Below, piece by piece: positions 33,401 to 42,232 of a stretch of 64,000 nt of DNA. Below the pieces are notes generated by a model. The model searched no databases. It was not told where the DNA came from and saw only the letters and a program-made list of their open reading frames with translations. The stretch's first letter is position 1. The number at the start of each line of letters is the position of its first letter. Source of the stretch: CAYNRA01 sp046296415 (lineage in GTDB: Bacteria; Bacteroidota; Bacteroidia; Cytophagales; Spirosomataceae); NCBI GenBank assembly GCA_046296415.1, contig JBKBLN010000003.1:186001-250000 (forward strand), in the 5' to 3' direction. The position numbers and the translations under genes were made by a program.

Positions 33401-33426
33401 AAGAATAGTTTTAATAAACCCGTCAT
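30406..33426 (-). CDS. GH3 beta-N-acetylglucosaminidase fused to a class C beta-lactamase-like domain
   Basis: The 1006-aa exported protein has a hydrophobic N-terminus and a GH3 domain (about 55-400) with the NagZ-type KHFPGHGDSDADSHYSLP motif. The probable nucleophile Asp is in LVITDALNMRG. A GH3 C-terminal-like region (about 420-620) and a serine beta-lactamase/DD-peptidase-like domain (about 640-1000) follow. The latter shows SLTK as SxxK, YSD in place of YxN, and HTG. This fusion is typical of Bacteroidota and fits peptidoglycan fragment cleavage and recycling in the periplasm. A thioesterase gene is coupled downstream. Confidence 0.93.
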   Translation of the reverse strand: MTGLLKLFLFDFVFLWFLEKTVQTVQPDVVVQVRSIQADSTHIPTYSPEQLAQYAQNQEAWVQKQMDSMSLPQKVGQLFMISTYSNRTETTYKQVEEYIRQYHVGGIIFFQGHPIQQAKLTNRYQAASKIPLLIGMDAEWGLGMRLDETISFPKQITLGAVQDLRLLEEVGYAIGMQCQRLGIHMNFSPVADINTNPDNPVINYRAFGENAQEVADRAVAFHRGLKRARIMGSAKHFPGHGDSDADSHYSLPVLTHSENRLRTSEFIPFRRLIADSIASVMVGHLYVPALEAAPNTPATVSRRIVTDLLRNEWQFNRLVITDALNMRGLTKHYPTGQAEVAALLAGNDLLLQTANLPIAFQAVLTAVEQGRIPRSELDRKVRKILQSKYWAGLAAYRPIPEQNLLSDLQNASAKTIKEAVFSAATTVVQDQQQLLPFQRLDSTKFASVTISGPEESLFQSTLSQYAPFQHFSIPFKPVKDADWQWVLEKASQYEVVVVAVHDMNNQSARQFGVSQATVRFIQALQEKTKVVVCAFGNPYGLALFQDLPTLVCGYEDDPVGHGEVPQILFGAKPARGKLPVQVSKKLVLHQGVTWRRTFRLGFDTPLSVGMDERTLAKLDTLALEGIQRGAFPGCQVLVARQGKVVYQKSFGQHGYGISTPVQSDMLYDIASLTKVTATLQALMWLYDRGKFDLDEPVSRYLTELVGTNKESMTIREVLWHQAGLVAFIPFWKETKTGSTFRPDYYTTASTEALPVTTNLFIQSKIGADVWRWIIDSRLNNLVDSKGGHRYLYSDLGMIMMQKLVERLAQQSLDQFLQQKFWAPLGITRMTFNPLRKFSKEMLPPTAQDDLFRGELIHGTVHDPNAALLGGVAGHAGLFSNAWEIAKIAQLQLQKGRYGDAKLFGPETVETFLRSTSPKSGRPLGWNRPGAHENSAVYSTRASSQTFGHTGFTGTVVWVDPEQDLIFVFLSNRVYPSEENNKINSLRLRQRMHEVVYQSILSTTKKQ

Positions 33427-33464
33427 GCCGTCCTGATATCCACGTTTCCTGCCCTGTAAACGAA

Positions 33465-33472
33465 CAAAAGTA
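33465..33472 (-). promoter_or_regulatory. Candidate -7 element (TACTTTTG) for the GH3 operon
   Basis: On the minus strand TACTTTTG fits TAnnTTTG, 38 bp before the GH3 start. The same octamer occurs upstream of the 36-kb sialidase-like gene. The rest of the interval to 33650 shows nothing further. Confidence 0.45.
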
Positions 33473-33650
33473 CGTAAAAATGAGGAGAGAATGCCATATT
33501 TTGTGCGTGTTACCCAAGATAATCATTTCAAATCCTTCGTCATTTTTGGGGCAAACGATCAACTCGGGAAGGGGCCTCGCGCGATCGGATTCGAAACTTA
33601 AAAGAGTGCAAAAGACAAGAATGAAATAGAAAATAGGGTCAAGACGGGTT

Positions 33651-34463
33651 TCAAAATACCAACCGAATGTTTCGATTGTTGGTGGATTTGGGTTCTTTAT
33701 TATTTTCCAATTTCTTAATTTCTTCCTTTAAAAATTTGATGTGTTGACTTTTCATAAAATCTAAGAAATAGTCTATGTTCTCTTCCTTACGGGTAGCAAT
33801 AAGGCTTTCAATGTACTGCTGCCTATCTTCTTCAAAGACAAGGGTGAGGGGTACATCGTGTAAAGCTTGAATGAAGTTCATGAGAAGGCGGCTGGTTCGA
33901 CCATTCCCATCAACAAAAGGATGTATTGTAACTAATTGATAATGAGCAAAAAAAGCCAGTTCGTTAATTTCCTCTAAGGTATGAACGAAGTTGACTTTGT
34001 TATTCAAATCCTCGCAAAGGTTTCTTACGTAGAGGGGTACTTTATCATAATTCATGTAGCTCTCACCCGACATGCCGGCGCGAACATTTAGGAGCCTTAA
34101 ATCTCCTTTTGAGGCATCAAAACTACCTAATGGTGTGTGGTGTATGGTTCCCGTGCTGTGCATTACCTGCGCATTGATACTTTGCACAAATGCAGTGTCT
34201 AACTTAACTTTTGCTTTGGCGGCCTCAAGAACAAAACGCAGGGCAGAATAATGGTCTTTAACCATTAAATGATGCTCGAAAGGTTTTCCTTTAGCTGTTA
34301 GACCTTTTTCAAGAAAAATTTCAGTTTCAAGGGCCGTTAACGTGCTTCCTTCAATGGCTGTGGAGTGATGCGAAATCAAATACAAATTTAGCCGCTCCAA
34401 ATCCAAATAATTTGCAGCGAGATTTTTATACTGATTTGTTAATATGTCAAGTTCACTGACCAA
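33651..34463 (-). CDS. Fic-family protein (AMP transferase type)
   Basis: The 270-aa protein has the full Fic motif HPFVDGNGRTSR. An inhibitory-helix-like segment near the N-terminus (HHSTAIEGSTLT) fits the Fic_N [S/T]xxxE[G/N] type, so activity is probably self-inhibited. Fic enzymes transfer AMP or other nucleotide groups to proteins. The frame can start only at TTG 34463, because an in-frame stop lies just upstream and no early ATG exists. No antitoxin partner is adjacent. Codon use is more AT-rich than its neighbours, which may indicate transfer. Confidence 0.88.
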   Translation of the reverse strand: MVSELDILTNQYKNLAANYLDLERLNLYLISHHSTAIEGSTLTALETEIFLEKGLTAKGKPFEHHLMVKDHYSALRFVLEAAKAKVKLDTAFVQSINAQVMHSTGTIHHTPLGSFDASKGDLRLLNVRAGMSGESYMNYDKVPLYVRNLCEDLNNKVNFVHTLEEINELAFFAHYQLVTIHPFVDGNGRTSRLLMNFIQALHDVPLTLVFEEDRQQYIESLIATRKEENIDYFLDFMKSQHIKFLKEEIKKLENNKEPKSTNNRNIRLVF

Positions 34464-34715
34464 TGTTTCTACTTTTTAAGGGCGACTAAGTTCCTACGTT
34501 GAACCGTTCATCATAAAATTTGGTCCGGATTCACCTCAGAACTTCTTTGAAAAAGGACATTAACCCAACACGTCCTCACCAAATTCTAGTGTAAACTTAG
34601 GCAACTTCGTTTTTTAATACAAGTTGGATTCTTTTGATTTACCGACTTTAGGGTAGGAACAAACTCGAAAAACTCGTTAAGAGTACCGATTTCACAACCA
34701 GCTAGGAAAATAATA

Positions 34716-34746
34716 AACCACAAAAGACACAATGTCCTTTGTGGTT
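34716..34746 (-). terminator. Hairpin, possible terminator of the sialidase-like gene
   Basis: AACCACAAAAGACA and TGTCCTTTGTGGTT pair at 13 of 14 positions with a 3-nt loop. On the minus strand an AT-rich but imperfect T-tract follows. It lies about 120 bp past the stop of the 34869-36056 gene. The remainder of the 34464-34868 gap shows no gene. Confidence 0.55.
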
Positions 34747-34868
34747 AACATTTTTGAGTATCCAAGACCGTGTCAGAAATCCCTAGGGTACATCAGGAGA
34801 ATGGAAAATCCCGAGGAAGGTTCGGGGTCTTGTCCATGTCAACTTGGGGCTTTGGGATCCGTTGCTAT

Positions 34869-36056
34869 TTACAGAACAATCTTCTCGATCTGAACGGTAC
34901 TAGGCTGGTCCCCTACTTTTTCTTCAAAGGCAATCACCACCCCTTGGTCCGACCAAGCCGCGGTTGGATTGGTGGCAGAACCTTGAGATGTAATGAACGT
35001 CGGGGCCGATACCCGTCCTTGGGCATCAATTTTCTTGTATCCTATCACAAATTGATCTTGTCCGTTGACTACCTGGGATTCCTCCCAAACTAAAATTCCT
35101 TGTCCCTTCTTGGTTAGGATAAACGGGCTCTTAGCTCCTTTTCCGGTGATCACATCGAGTTTTTTTCCGCTGTGAGTCGTGAGACGCAAACCCGGCTCAT
35201 TGGGCGTGCCGGAAAACCAAGAGACCAATGCCTCTTTTTCCCATTTCGCCGAGGTGGGTCCAGAATGAGGGCAACCCTTTACCTCCCATTGATCAGCGTA
35301 CACTTTTTCCGCTTTTCCAAACGACTTACCTCCATCCTTTGACGTGATCCGAACGATATCCCGAATGTTATTTTCGTTTTCACGGTAATAGATGGAAAAA
35401 TCACCCGCCGCGTTTACTTGAAGACGAACTGGGCAACAATCGCACGTGAAATCATCCACCACACGCTCTGGTTGAAATGATCCTTGCTTTGTAACCACCA
35501 AGCGAAGGTCACGCTCATGCGCTTTGCCCTCAATATCGTTCAACCACGCCACGGCTACCTCATCATTGGCCAATAACGTCGCATCAAAAAAGCCGCGGAC
35601 GACATTCGGTTTGTTTTCTTTATGGACAGGCTGAATCGCCGACCACGTTTTTCCCTGATCTTTTGACGTGGTAAACATCAGTGAGTTCCCACGCGCCGGA
35701 CGTTTCCCTGGGGCGGGGGTCTCCTCGGTCACATGACGATAGGAGAAAATCGCTACCCATTCCCCCGATTTCTTTTGCAAGACAATCGGTTTGGCTAGTC
35801 GTCCGCCACTCAGGTTGGCTGATGCATGAATTAAATGCTTCTCCCCAAATTGTCCTTTATCCTGAGAAGCCAAATACAAGGCACTCACACCCGCGGCGTC
35901 CTTTTCCAACCAATACACAAAGGCTTTTCCCGATTGGCTAGTGACCATCATGGGCAGTGAAGCCATTACACCCGGCGATACCAACGGAAGGGGCTCGGCA
36001 GCAGAGGCCCAAGATCCCATACATACGGCTGCCAACATCCAAATTATTTTTTTCAT
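34869..36056 (-). CDS. Secreted BNR/sialidase-like beta-propeller protein
   Basis: The 395-aa protein has a signal peptide (IIWMLAAVCMGSWASA) and repeated beta-propeller blades with Asp-box motifs (SKDQGKTW and SKDGGKSF). A Cys cluster CDCCP occurs near residue 200. The catalytic Arg triad and Tyr/Glu of true sialidases cannot be identified with confidence, so sialidase-like is safer than sialidase. It is monocistronic with its own -7-like element. No sialic-acid operon is adjacent. Confidence 0.8.
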   Translation of the reverse strand: MKKIIWMLAAVCMGSWASAAEPLPLVSPGVMASLPMMVTSQSGKAFVYWLEKDAAGVSALYLASQDKGQFGEKHLIHASANLSGGRLAKPIVLQKKSGEWVAIFSYRHVTEETPAPGKRPARGNSLMFTTSKDQGKTWSAIQPVHKENKPNVVRGFFDATLLANDEVAVAWLNDIEGKAHERDLRLVVTKQGSFQPERVVDDFTCDCCPVRLQVNAAGDFSIYYRENENNIRDIVRITSKDGGKSFGKAEKVYADQWEVKGCPHSGPTSAKWEKEALVSWFSGTPNEPGLRLTTHSGKKLDVITGKGAKSPFILTKKGQGILVWEESQVVNGQDQFVIGYKKIDAQGRVSAPTFITSQGSATNPTAAWSDQGVVIAFEEKVGDQPSTVQIEKIVL

Positions 36057-36076
36057 ATCGATTTCGTTTCGTGTCC

Positions 36077-36084
36077 CAAAAGTA
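36077..36084 (-). promoter_or_regulatory. Candidate -7 element (TACTTTTG) for the sialidase-like gene
   Basis: The minus-strand octamer TACTTTTG (TAnnTTTG) lies 20 bp upstream of the ATG at 36056, giving a very short leader. No clear -33 TTG was found. Confidence 0.42.
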
Positions 36085-36209
36085 AGGTATTATTTATAAT
36101 TAGTCTAATTAACCATGAAAGAATCGACGAAAATCCAAAAATGATCGGGAATGATGGAAAATTCGAGGGATTTTGGTAGGTTCGAGTCACCATTTATTCA
36201 ACCCATACC

Positions 36210-37907
36210 ATGAACGTATCTTCCACTACCTATGACGCCATCGTCATTGGGTCGGGCATCAGCGGAGGCTGGGCCGCAAAAGAATTATGTGAAGCAGGAC
36301 TCAAGACGTTGGTGTTGGAGAGAGGACGTGATGTACAACATATCACCGACTATTCGACGGCCCTCTCCAATCCCTGGGATCATCCGCATCGGCTCCGACT
36401 TCCTAAGCAAGAAAAGCTAGATAACCCGATCGCCACCAAATGCTACGCTTACGATGAGGCCACCCGCCAGTTCTTTGTACCCGATGCCGCGCATCCATAC
36501 ATCCAAGAAAAGCCCTTTGACTGGATCCGGGGCTATCAAGTGGGTGGGAAATCACTTATTTGGGCAAGGCAGGTTCAACGCTGGAGCGACTTCGAGTTTT
36601 CTTCTCCGCAACGAGACGGTTATGCCGTCGATTGGCCCATTCGCTACCGTGACTTAGCCCCTTGGTACAGCCATGTGGAGAAGTTTATCGGGGTGAGTGG
36701 GAATCGAGACCAGATCGACAGCCTACCCGACGGGGAATTTCTCCCCCCGTTTGAACTTAATTGTGTCGAGAAACACATTCAATCCTCCGTCAAACGTTCA
36801 TTCCAAGACCGACAGGTGATCATTGGCCGGTGCGCGCATTTAACAGCTCCACAACCTCACCATACCGCATTGGGGCGTAGTGCGTGTCAATCTCGGCACT
36901 TGTGTTATCGGGGTTGCCCCTATGGTGCGTACTTTAGTTCCAATTCGGCTACTTTACCGGCGGCTCATCAGACCGGGAACCTCACCCTCCGGCCCCACTC
37001 GGTGGTTCATAGTTTGATTTACGATGATCGACTCCAAAAAGCGACGGGAGTTCGAGTCATTGATAGCCAGACAGGGGATAGTTTGGAGTTTTTCGCCAAA
37101 ATTATCTTTGTCAATGCCGCCTGCTTAAACACCAACCTGATCTTGTTAAACTCCACCTCCTCTCGTTTTCCAAATGGTTTGGGGAACGACTATGGCCATT
37201 TAGGTCGGCACATTGCCTTTCACAATTACCGAGGCCAGGGGATCGCTCAAATCGATGGTTTTAAGGATCGATACTATTTCGGCCGACGACCCACCACAGC
37301 CTTTGTGCCCTCTTTCCGAAATCTTAGACAAAAAGACCAAGATTTTTTAGGTAGCTACATGATGGCCTTTTCGGCCTCCCGGCCCCGTGGAAAGAGCCAG
37401 GCGGATGAATTTGGGGCGAACCTGAAATCGGCCCTAAGCCAACCAGCCGACCACTGGCAAGTGTACATCATGATGCAAGGTGAAACCATCCCCCGGTGGG
37501 AAAATCATGTTCGCTTAAGTACAGACCAGAAAGACCCTTGGGGAATTCCTCGATTGATTACCTCCGTAGGGTATACCGAGAACGACGAAAAAATGGTGCA
37601 TGACTTTCAAACCCAAGCCCAAGCCATGCTAGAAAAAGCCGGATGTCGGGATGTGAAGATGTATGATACCAACCAAGCCCCCGGATTGGATATCCATGAA
37701 ATGGGAGGAGCCCGCATGGGGCATGACCCCAAAACGTCCATCCTCAATGCCTGGAATCAGATCCATAGCTGCCCAAATGTTTTCGTAACCGACGGTGCTG
37801 CCATGACCTCCACGGGGAACCAAAATCCATCCCTGACCTTCATGGCCCTGACAGCCCGAGCCGTACATCGAGCAACTACCTTGTTAAAGCGAGGAGATTT
37901 AAGATAA
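36210..37907 (+). CDS. GMC-family FAD oxidoreductase
   Basis: The 565-aa flavoenzyme has the FAD-binding GSGISGG motif near residue 13 and the GMC C-terminal pattern GGARMGHDPKTS with VTDGAAMTSTGNQNPSLTFM. It resembles the large subunit of gluconate 2-dehydrogenase-type enzymes. These oxidise sugars or sugar acids and pass electrons to a cytochrome. No signal peptide is visible. The following gene encodes a PQQ-type dehydrogenase with its own cytochrome c domain, suggesting a shared sugar-oxidation theme, though they are 129 bp apart. Confidence 0.92.
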   Translation: MNVSSTTYDAIVIGSGISGGWAAKELCEAGLKTLVLERGRDVQHITDYSTALSNPWDHPHRLRLPKQEKLDNPIATKCYAYDEATRQFFVPDAAHPYIQEKPFDWIRGYQVGGKSLIWARQVQRWSDFEFSSPQRDGYAVDWPIRYRDLAPWYSHVEKFIGVSGNRDQIDSLPDGEFLPPFELNCVEKHIQSSVKRSFQDRQVIIGRCAHLTAPQPHHTALGRSACQSRHLCYRGCPYGAYFSSNSATLPAAHQTGNLTLRPHSVVHSLIYDDRLQKATGVRVIDSQTGDSLEFFAKIIFVNAACLNTNLILLNSTSSRFPNGLGNDYGHLGRHIAFHNYRGQGIAQIDGFKDRYYFGRRPTTAFVPSFRNLRQKDQDFLGSYMMAFSASRPRGKSQADEFGANLKSALSQPADHWQVYIMMQGETIPRWENHVRLSTDQKDPWGIPRLITSVGYTENDEKMVHDFQTQAQAMLEKAGCRDVKMYDTNQAPGLDIHEMGGARMGHDPKTSILNAWNQIHSCPNVFVTDGAAMTSTGNQNPSLTFMALTARAVHRATTLLKRGDLR

Positions 37908-38036
37908 TTCCCTCGTTTTCAACCCCTCGACCAAATTCAAATCTTGATCGAGAGAAACTACGGTTCTATCGATCAAGCAACCTGAATTCGGCAAAAGTCT
38001 AGTACATTTAGCCTTGCTCAACCTAATCATTCAACT

Positions 38037-40808
38037 ATGCTTAAAACGCTTACCTCCCTTATTTTAGGAGCATTTGCCTTGATCGGATTTCAAGCCGACC
38101 AACCTGGTCCTCCCGACTGGAATCGATTCACCAAAGTAGTGATCACAGAAGGTCTTGACGAACCTATGGAAATGGATTTTCTACCTGGTGGAAAAATCAT
38201 CCTGGTCGAACGAAAAGGTGCTGTAAAAGTGATCCACGAGAAAACCAAAGAGGTGATCGATGCTGGGTTCATTGAAGTCAATACCAAATATACCAACAAA
38301 AAAGGCCAAACACGCGAGGCGGAAGAGGGTTTGATGGGCGTAAGTCCTGATCCCAACTTTGCCAAAAACAATTGGATTTATTTGTACTATGCACACCCAA
38401 AAGAATCCAAGCACGTGCTTTCCCGTTTCGTTCTTAAGAATGATCAACTCGACAATGCCTCGGAGAAAGTGATCTTGGAAGTACCCACCCAACGAGAGGA
38501 ATGTTGCCACACCGGGGGAGGTATGACCTGGGATAAAGCAGGGAACCTCTATTTGACCGTTGGGAACAATACCGTAAATCCACCTCAAGGTTCGTCTAAT
38601 TTGGTGGAACTCCCCGGCCGAGAAAACGAAGACGACCAACGTGCTCCCGGAAATACCAATGACCTTCGCGGAAAAATTTTGCGGATTCATCCTGAACCCA
38701 ACGGCACCTACACCATTCCGAAGGGTAACCTTTTCGCCCCTGGCACTCCCAAAACCCGGGCTGAGATTTATACCATGGGCCATCGCAATCCTTGGCGGCC
38801 TACACTCGATACCAAAACAGGGTTTCTCTACTGGGGAGAAGTCGGCCCCGATGCCAGCAAAGATTCTACGTGGGGGCCCATGGGCTATGACGAATTCAAT
38901 CAAGCCAAAGGCCCCGGCTTTTTTGGATGGCCCTATTTTATTGCCAATAATCGACCGTACCGAAAATACAATTCCGCCGATGGAACCTACGGTGAACCTT
39001 TCGATGTCAACAACCCGGTCAATACCTCGGTTAATAATACGGGATTGGTTAATCTACCCAAACCCATTCCGGCCATGCTCTACTACCCGTATGGCCCCTC
39101 CAAGGAATTTCCAGAATTAGGTACCTCTGGCCGAAGTGCTACCGGTGGACCTGTATTCCGAAAAGCCAATTTTGTAGGTGCACCCCGTCCTTGGCCAGAC
39201 TATTACGAAGGCAAGTGGTTGATCACCGACTTCATGCGCGGCTGGATATTTGCCATCACAATGGATGAAAAAGGTGATTATCAATCCATGGAACGCGTCT
39301 TACCGAACATGAACTTTAGTTCGGCCATCGACATGGACTTTGGCCCTTCAGGAGATATGTATGTTCTTGAATATGGATCGGCTTGGTTCAGAGGAAATGA
39401 CAATTCCAAGTTGGTTAAAATTGAATACAATGCCGGAAATCGGAGACCCAATGCCGTAGCGAAGGCAAATAAGAAAGCGGGATCCCTCCCTTTACCCGTT
39501 ACGTTTTCGGCCGACGGATCCTCCGATTTTGATCCCTACGACCAAAACAAATTAACCTACGTTTGGCGCATTACCGATGCCAAAAAAGCGCAAGTGGCCT
39601 TGTTAACCGGTAAAGAGGTAACCTACACATTTAAGGTAGCTGGCAATTACCAAGCTACCCTAACCGTCACCGACACCAAGGGAGCGAAAAACAGCCTATC
39701 CATTCCCATTACTGCCGGAAATTCAGCCCCCGAGGTTGAAATCGCTCTCCAATCATCAAATAAGACGTTTTACTTTGGAGATCAACCCATTCCGTATACC
39801 GTTAAAGTAAAAGATAAAGAAGATGGCGAAACGGGCAACCGAATAAAAGCAGAGGAAGTGGCCGTTACCTTCGACTTCATTCCGAGAGGCTATGACCCCA
39901 TCGAAATCGCAGCCAAACAAAAAAGTGCCGACGATATGGCGCAGTATGCCATCGGCCGGAACTTGATCGAGTCCTCGGACTGTAAATCGTGCCACCAATA
40001 CAACACCCAATCGATCGGGCCAAGCTATACCGCTATTGCCAATAAATACACGGCATCCCCCGAAAACATGAACTACCTCGTCAAGAAAATCAAAGAAGGG
40101 GGAAGTGGTGTTTGGGGAGATCATGGCATGAGTGCTCACCCCAATGTTAGCGACTTAGATGCCAAACGAATGGTTGATTACATCTATAGCTTGGGTGGAA
40201 AATCACCCAATGTCAATCGTCTCGGCCTGAGCGGAGAGGTGAAACCGACCACCCCAAGCTACGAGACCACCCCCGGTAATTTTGTGTTACGTGCAGCCTA
40301 TCTGGACAAAGGAGCTCCAAAAGCCAAATCCATTCGGTCCGAACAGATGATCTACCTGAAAAGTCCTTACCTACGCCCTCAAGACTTGCAAGGGTCCTCA
40401 GGAGTTCAATTGATTACTACACCCAATTATTCGTTTTCCTTTGTTGGAGATAAATCGTACGGATATTATCAGGGAATTGACCTGACTGGCATCAAAGAAA
40501 TCGTGGCGTTCCTTCAAATCAACTCACGCAATGGGGCAGTAGGCGCCAAGGTAGAACTGCGATTAGGGAGCCCAACTGGGAAACTGGTCGGCACCTCCGA
40601 ATTTGTAGGGAAAAGAGAATTGCCGTTTGAACGACCACCCGCCGGTGCCAACATGACCGAATGGGCCAGGTCCAGAAGTAGCAAGGCCGTCATCAAACTG
40701 ACCGAACCTGTTGCCGGAAAACATGACCTCTACCTGGTTTTCCGGAATGAAAAAGCGGTAAAAACCGATGTTCTCGCTCAATTCACGGAAGTCGGTTTTT
40801 TTCAGTAA
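38037..40808 (+). CDS. PQQ-type sugar dehydrogenase with PKD and cytochrome c domains
   Basis: The 923-aa exported protein has a signal peptide and a six-bladed glucose/sorbosone dehydrogenase domain (about 25-465, with HTGGGMTWDKAGNLY and GPDASKDSTWGPMGYDEFN). A PKD domain (about 475-560), a spacer, a class I cytochrome c domain with CKSCH at 649-653, and a C-terminal carbohydrate-binding-like beta domain (about 755-920) follow. It should oxidise a sugar in the periplasm and pass electrons to its own heme. A strong terminator follows. Confidence 0.93.
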   Translation: MLKTLTSLILGAFALIGFQADQPGPPDWNRFTKVVITEGLDEPMEMDFLPGGKIILVERKGAVKVIHEKTKEVIDAGFIEVNTKYTNKKGQTREAEEGLMGVSPDPNFAKNNWIYLYYAHPKESKHVLSRFVLKNDQLDNASEKVILEVPTQREECCHTGGGMTWDKAGNLYLTVGNNTVNPPQGSSNLVELPGRENEDDQRAPGNTNDLRGKILRIHPEPNGTYTIPKGNLFAPGTPKTRAEIYTMGHRNPWRPTLDTKTGFLYWGEVGPDASKDSTWGPMGYDEFNQAKGPGFFGWPYFIANNRPYRKYNSADGTYGEPFDVNNPVNTSVNNTGLVNLPKPIPAMLYYPYGPSKEFPELGTSGRSATGGPVFRKANFVGAPRPWPDYYEGKWLITDFMRGWIFAITMDEKGDYQSMERVLPNMNFSSAIDMDFGPSGDMYVLEYGSAWFRGNDNSKLVKIEYNAGNRRPNAVAKANKKAGSLPLPVTFSADGSSDFDPYDQNKLTYVWRITDAKKAQVALLTGKEVTYTFKVAGNYQATLTVTDTKGAKNSLSIPITAGNSAPEVEIALQSSNKTFYFGDQPIPYTVKVKDKEDGETGNRIKAEEVAVTFDFIPRGYDPIEIAAKQKSADDMAQYAIGRNLIESSDCKSCHQYNTQSIGPSYTAIANKYTASPENMNYLVKKIKEGGSGVWGDHGMSAHPNVSDLDAKRMVDYIYSLGGKSPNVNRLGLSGEVKPTTPSYETTPGNFVLRAAYLDKGAPKAKSIRSEQMIYLKSPYLRPQDLQGSSGVQLITTPNYSFSFVGDKSYGYYQGIDLTGIKEIVAFLQINSRNGAVGAKVELRLGSPTGKLVGTSEFVGKRELPFERPPAGANMTEWARSRSSKAVIKLTEPVAGKHDLYLVFRNEKAVKTDVLAQFTEVGFFQ

Positions 40809-40828
40809 CTCTGTGAAAATAAGCTATA

Positions 40829-40868
40829 AATCGAGGCCATTCTGAAACGAGTGGCCTCGATTTTTTTT
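40829..40868 (+). terminator. Strong rho-independent terminator
   Basis: AATCGAGGCCA pairs perfectly with TGGCCTCGATT (11 bp) around a 12-nt loop. The T-run extends to 40868. It sits 20 bp after the sugar dehydrogenase stop. Confidence 0.92.
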
Positions 40869-40936
40869 AGTCCATTCCCTCAAAAACGATACTCACCGCT
40901 CAACACGAAATCTTTTACGTATAGAGGTATTTTTTG

Positions 40937-40944
40937 TAAGTTTG
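40937..40944 (+). promoter_or_regulatory. Candidate -7 element (TAAGTTTG) for the VOC operon
   Basis: TAAGTTTG matches TAnnTTTG, 27 bp before ATG 40972. No matching TTG lies at the standard distance upstream. Confidence 0.45.
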
Positions 40945-40971
40945 GAAAACGACCAACCCCACCTCACTCCG

Positions 40972-41370
40972 ATGCAAGCCAAAACCATTTATGTCAATCT
41001 CCCCTGCCGGGACTTAGTAAAATCAAGAGACTTTTGGACACAATTGGGTTTTTCATTTAATGAGGCATTTTCTGACGAAAAAGCGTTATGCCTTGTTTTA
41101 CAGGAGGGTACGATGTATGCGATGCTCATCTCCCACGATTATTTTACGACTTTTACCAACCGGCCCGTTTTTAATGGTACCACGTCCCAAGTCTTGCTTG
41201 CCTTACAAGTTGATACCCGGCAACATGTAGACCAAATCGTTCAAAAAGCCCTGGCTTTGGGTGCTCAACGGTACCGGAATGCCACCGAACACGAATGGAT
41301 GTACTACGATTGTTTTGAAGACTTAGATGGGCATCAATGGGAGATCATGCACATGGTATTGCCAAGTTAA
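40972..41370 (+). CDS. VOC (glyoxalase-like) superfamily protein
   Basis: The 132-aa protein has the paired beta-alpha-beta fold of VOC proteins: IYVNLPCRDLVKSRDFWTQL at the start and DLDGHQWEIMHM at the end, with a metal-type Glu. It resembles the YycE/lactoylglutathione-lyase-like group often encoded beside DinB or SRPBCC genes. ATG 40972 is preferred over the upstream TTG. The substrate is unknown. It opens a run of four small co-directional genes. Confidence 0.88.
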   Translation: MQAKTIYVNLPCRDLVKSRDFWTQLGFSFNEAFSDEKALCLVLQEGTMYAMLISHDYFTTFTNRPVFNGTTSQVLLALQVDTRQHVDQIVQKALALGAQRYRNATEHEWMYYDCFEDLDGHQWEIMHMVLPS

Positions 41371-41381
41371 CTTATTTCCAC

Positions 41382-42221
41382 ATGACTCCAGCCTTACCCA
41401 ACGTACTCCCGTTACTTCATCCACTGGAGGAGAAGCTCATTACCTATCTAGCGACTTTACCCGATGAAGCTTGGCATACCCAGACAATCGCAAAAAAGTG
41501 GCTGATCAAAGATGTGGCCGCACACCTGCTGGATGGGGCCATTCGAGGGCTATCGATGGGGCGCGATGGGTATTTTCCCCCCGGACCTCCTCCTGAATTT
41601 TCAAGCTACGCTTCTTTGGTTACCTATTTAAACGATTTGAATGAGACCTGGACAAACGCATTCAGACGCGTAAGCCCCCAAATTTTAGTACCTTGGCTTC
41701 AGTCGACTGGAAAACAATACATGGATTTCTTGGTTCAACTTCCACCCCAAGATAAGGCCCTGTTTGGTGTGGCATGGGCTGGCGAAACCCAGTCTAAAAA
41801 TGAATTTCATGTGGCTCGAGAATACACGGAGCGGTTTCTTCATCAACTACAGATTCGGGATGCGCTGGGTGATCAGGAACTTCTGGAAACCCATTTTTAC
41901 TCTGCTTTTCTTTCCATCTGTTTCATGGCATTTCCATATTCTTTCCGTGAAATAGACGCTGAAACAGGAACGCAAGTCTCTATTCTCGTTCCTTCTTCCT
42001 TTGGTGGACAATGGACGATCGAGAAAACGGAGGAGGGTTGGACTTGGGCATCGAAAAAAAACAACTCCCAATCAACCACATCGGTTTGTATTCCTCCCGA
42101 ATTTGCTTGGAAACTACTTTCTAAAAGTTGGCGCTATACGGACTTACCCGCTCCGCTGGTTATCGAAGGCCAGGAAGCATTGGGTATAAAGGCAGCACAG
42201 ATTATTTCATTTATGGCGTAA
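41382..42221 (+). CDS. Maleylpyruvate-isomerase-like / DinB-fold protein
   Basis: The 279-aa product from ATG 41382 has the mycothiol-dependent maleylpyruvate isomerase N-terminal type of fold. It includes WLIKDVAAHLLDGAIRGLS and FHVAREYTERFLHQLQIRD, whose histidines would bind a metal. Related DinB-fold enzymes use low-molecular-weight thiols, and Bacteroidota of this type often have bacillithiol. The frame extends upstream into the VOC gene, and that start is rejected. It is 11 bp from the VOC stop. Confidence 0.78.
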   Translation: MTPALPNVLPLLHPLEEKLITYLATLPDEAWHTQTIAKKWLIKDVAAHLLDGAIRGLSMGRDGYFPPGPPPEFSSYASLVTYLNDLNETWTNAFRRVSPQILVPWLQSTGKQYMDFLVQLPPQDKALFGVAWAGETQSKNEFHVAREYTERFLHQLQIRDALGDQELLETHFYSAFLSICFMAFPYSFREIDAETGTQVSILVPSSFGGQWTIEKTEEGWTWASKKNNSQSTTSVCIPPEFAWKLLSKSWRYTDLPAPLVIEGQEALGIKAAQIISFMA

Positions 42222-42232
42222 ATAAACGAGGT

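Noticed and set aside
34770..35093. 107-aa plus-strand frame opposite the sialidase-like gene
   Set aside because: Most of it is antisense to the well-supported secreted beta-propeller gene.
2431..36056. Sialic-acid catabolism link between the AGE epimerase and the sialidase-like protein
   Set aside because: The genes are 31 kb apart, no sialate lyase or transporter is nearby, and catalytic sialidase residues are not identifiable.
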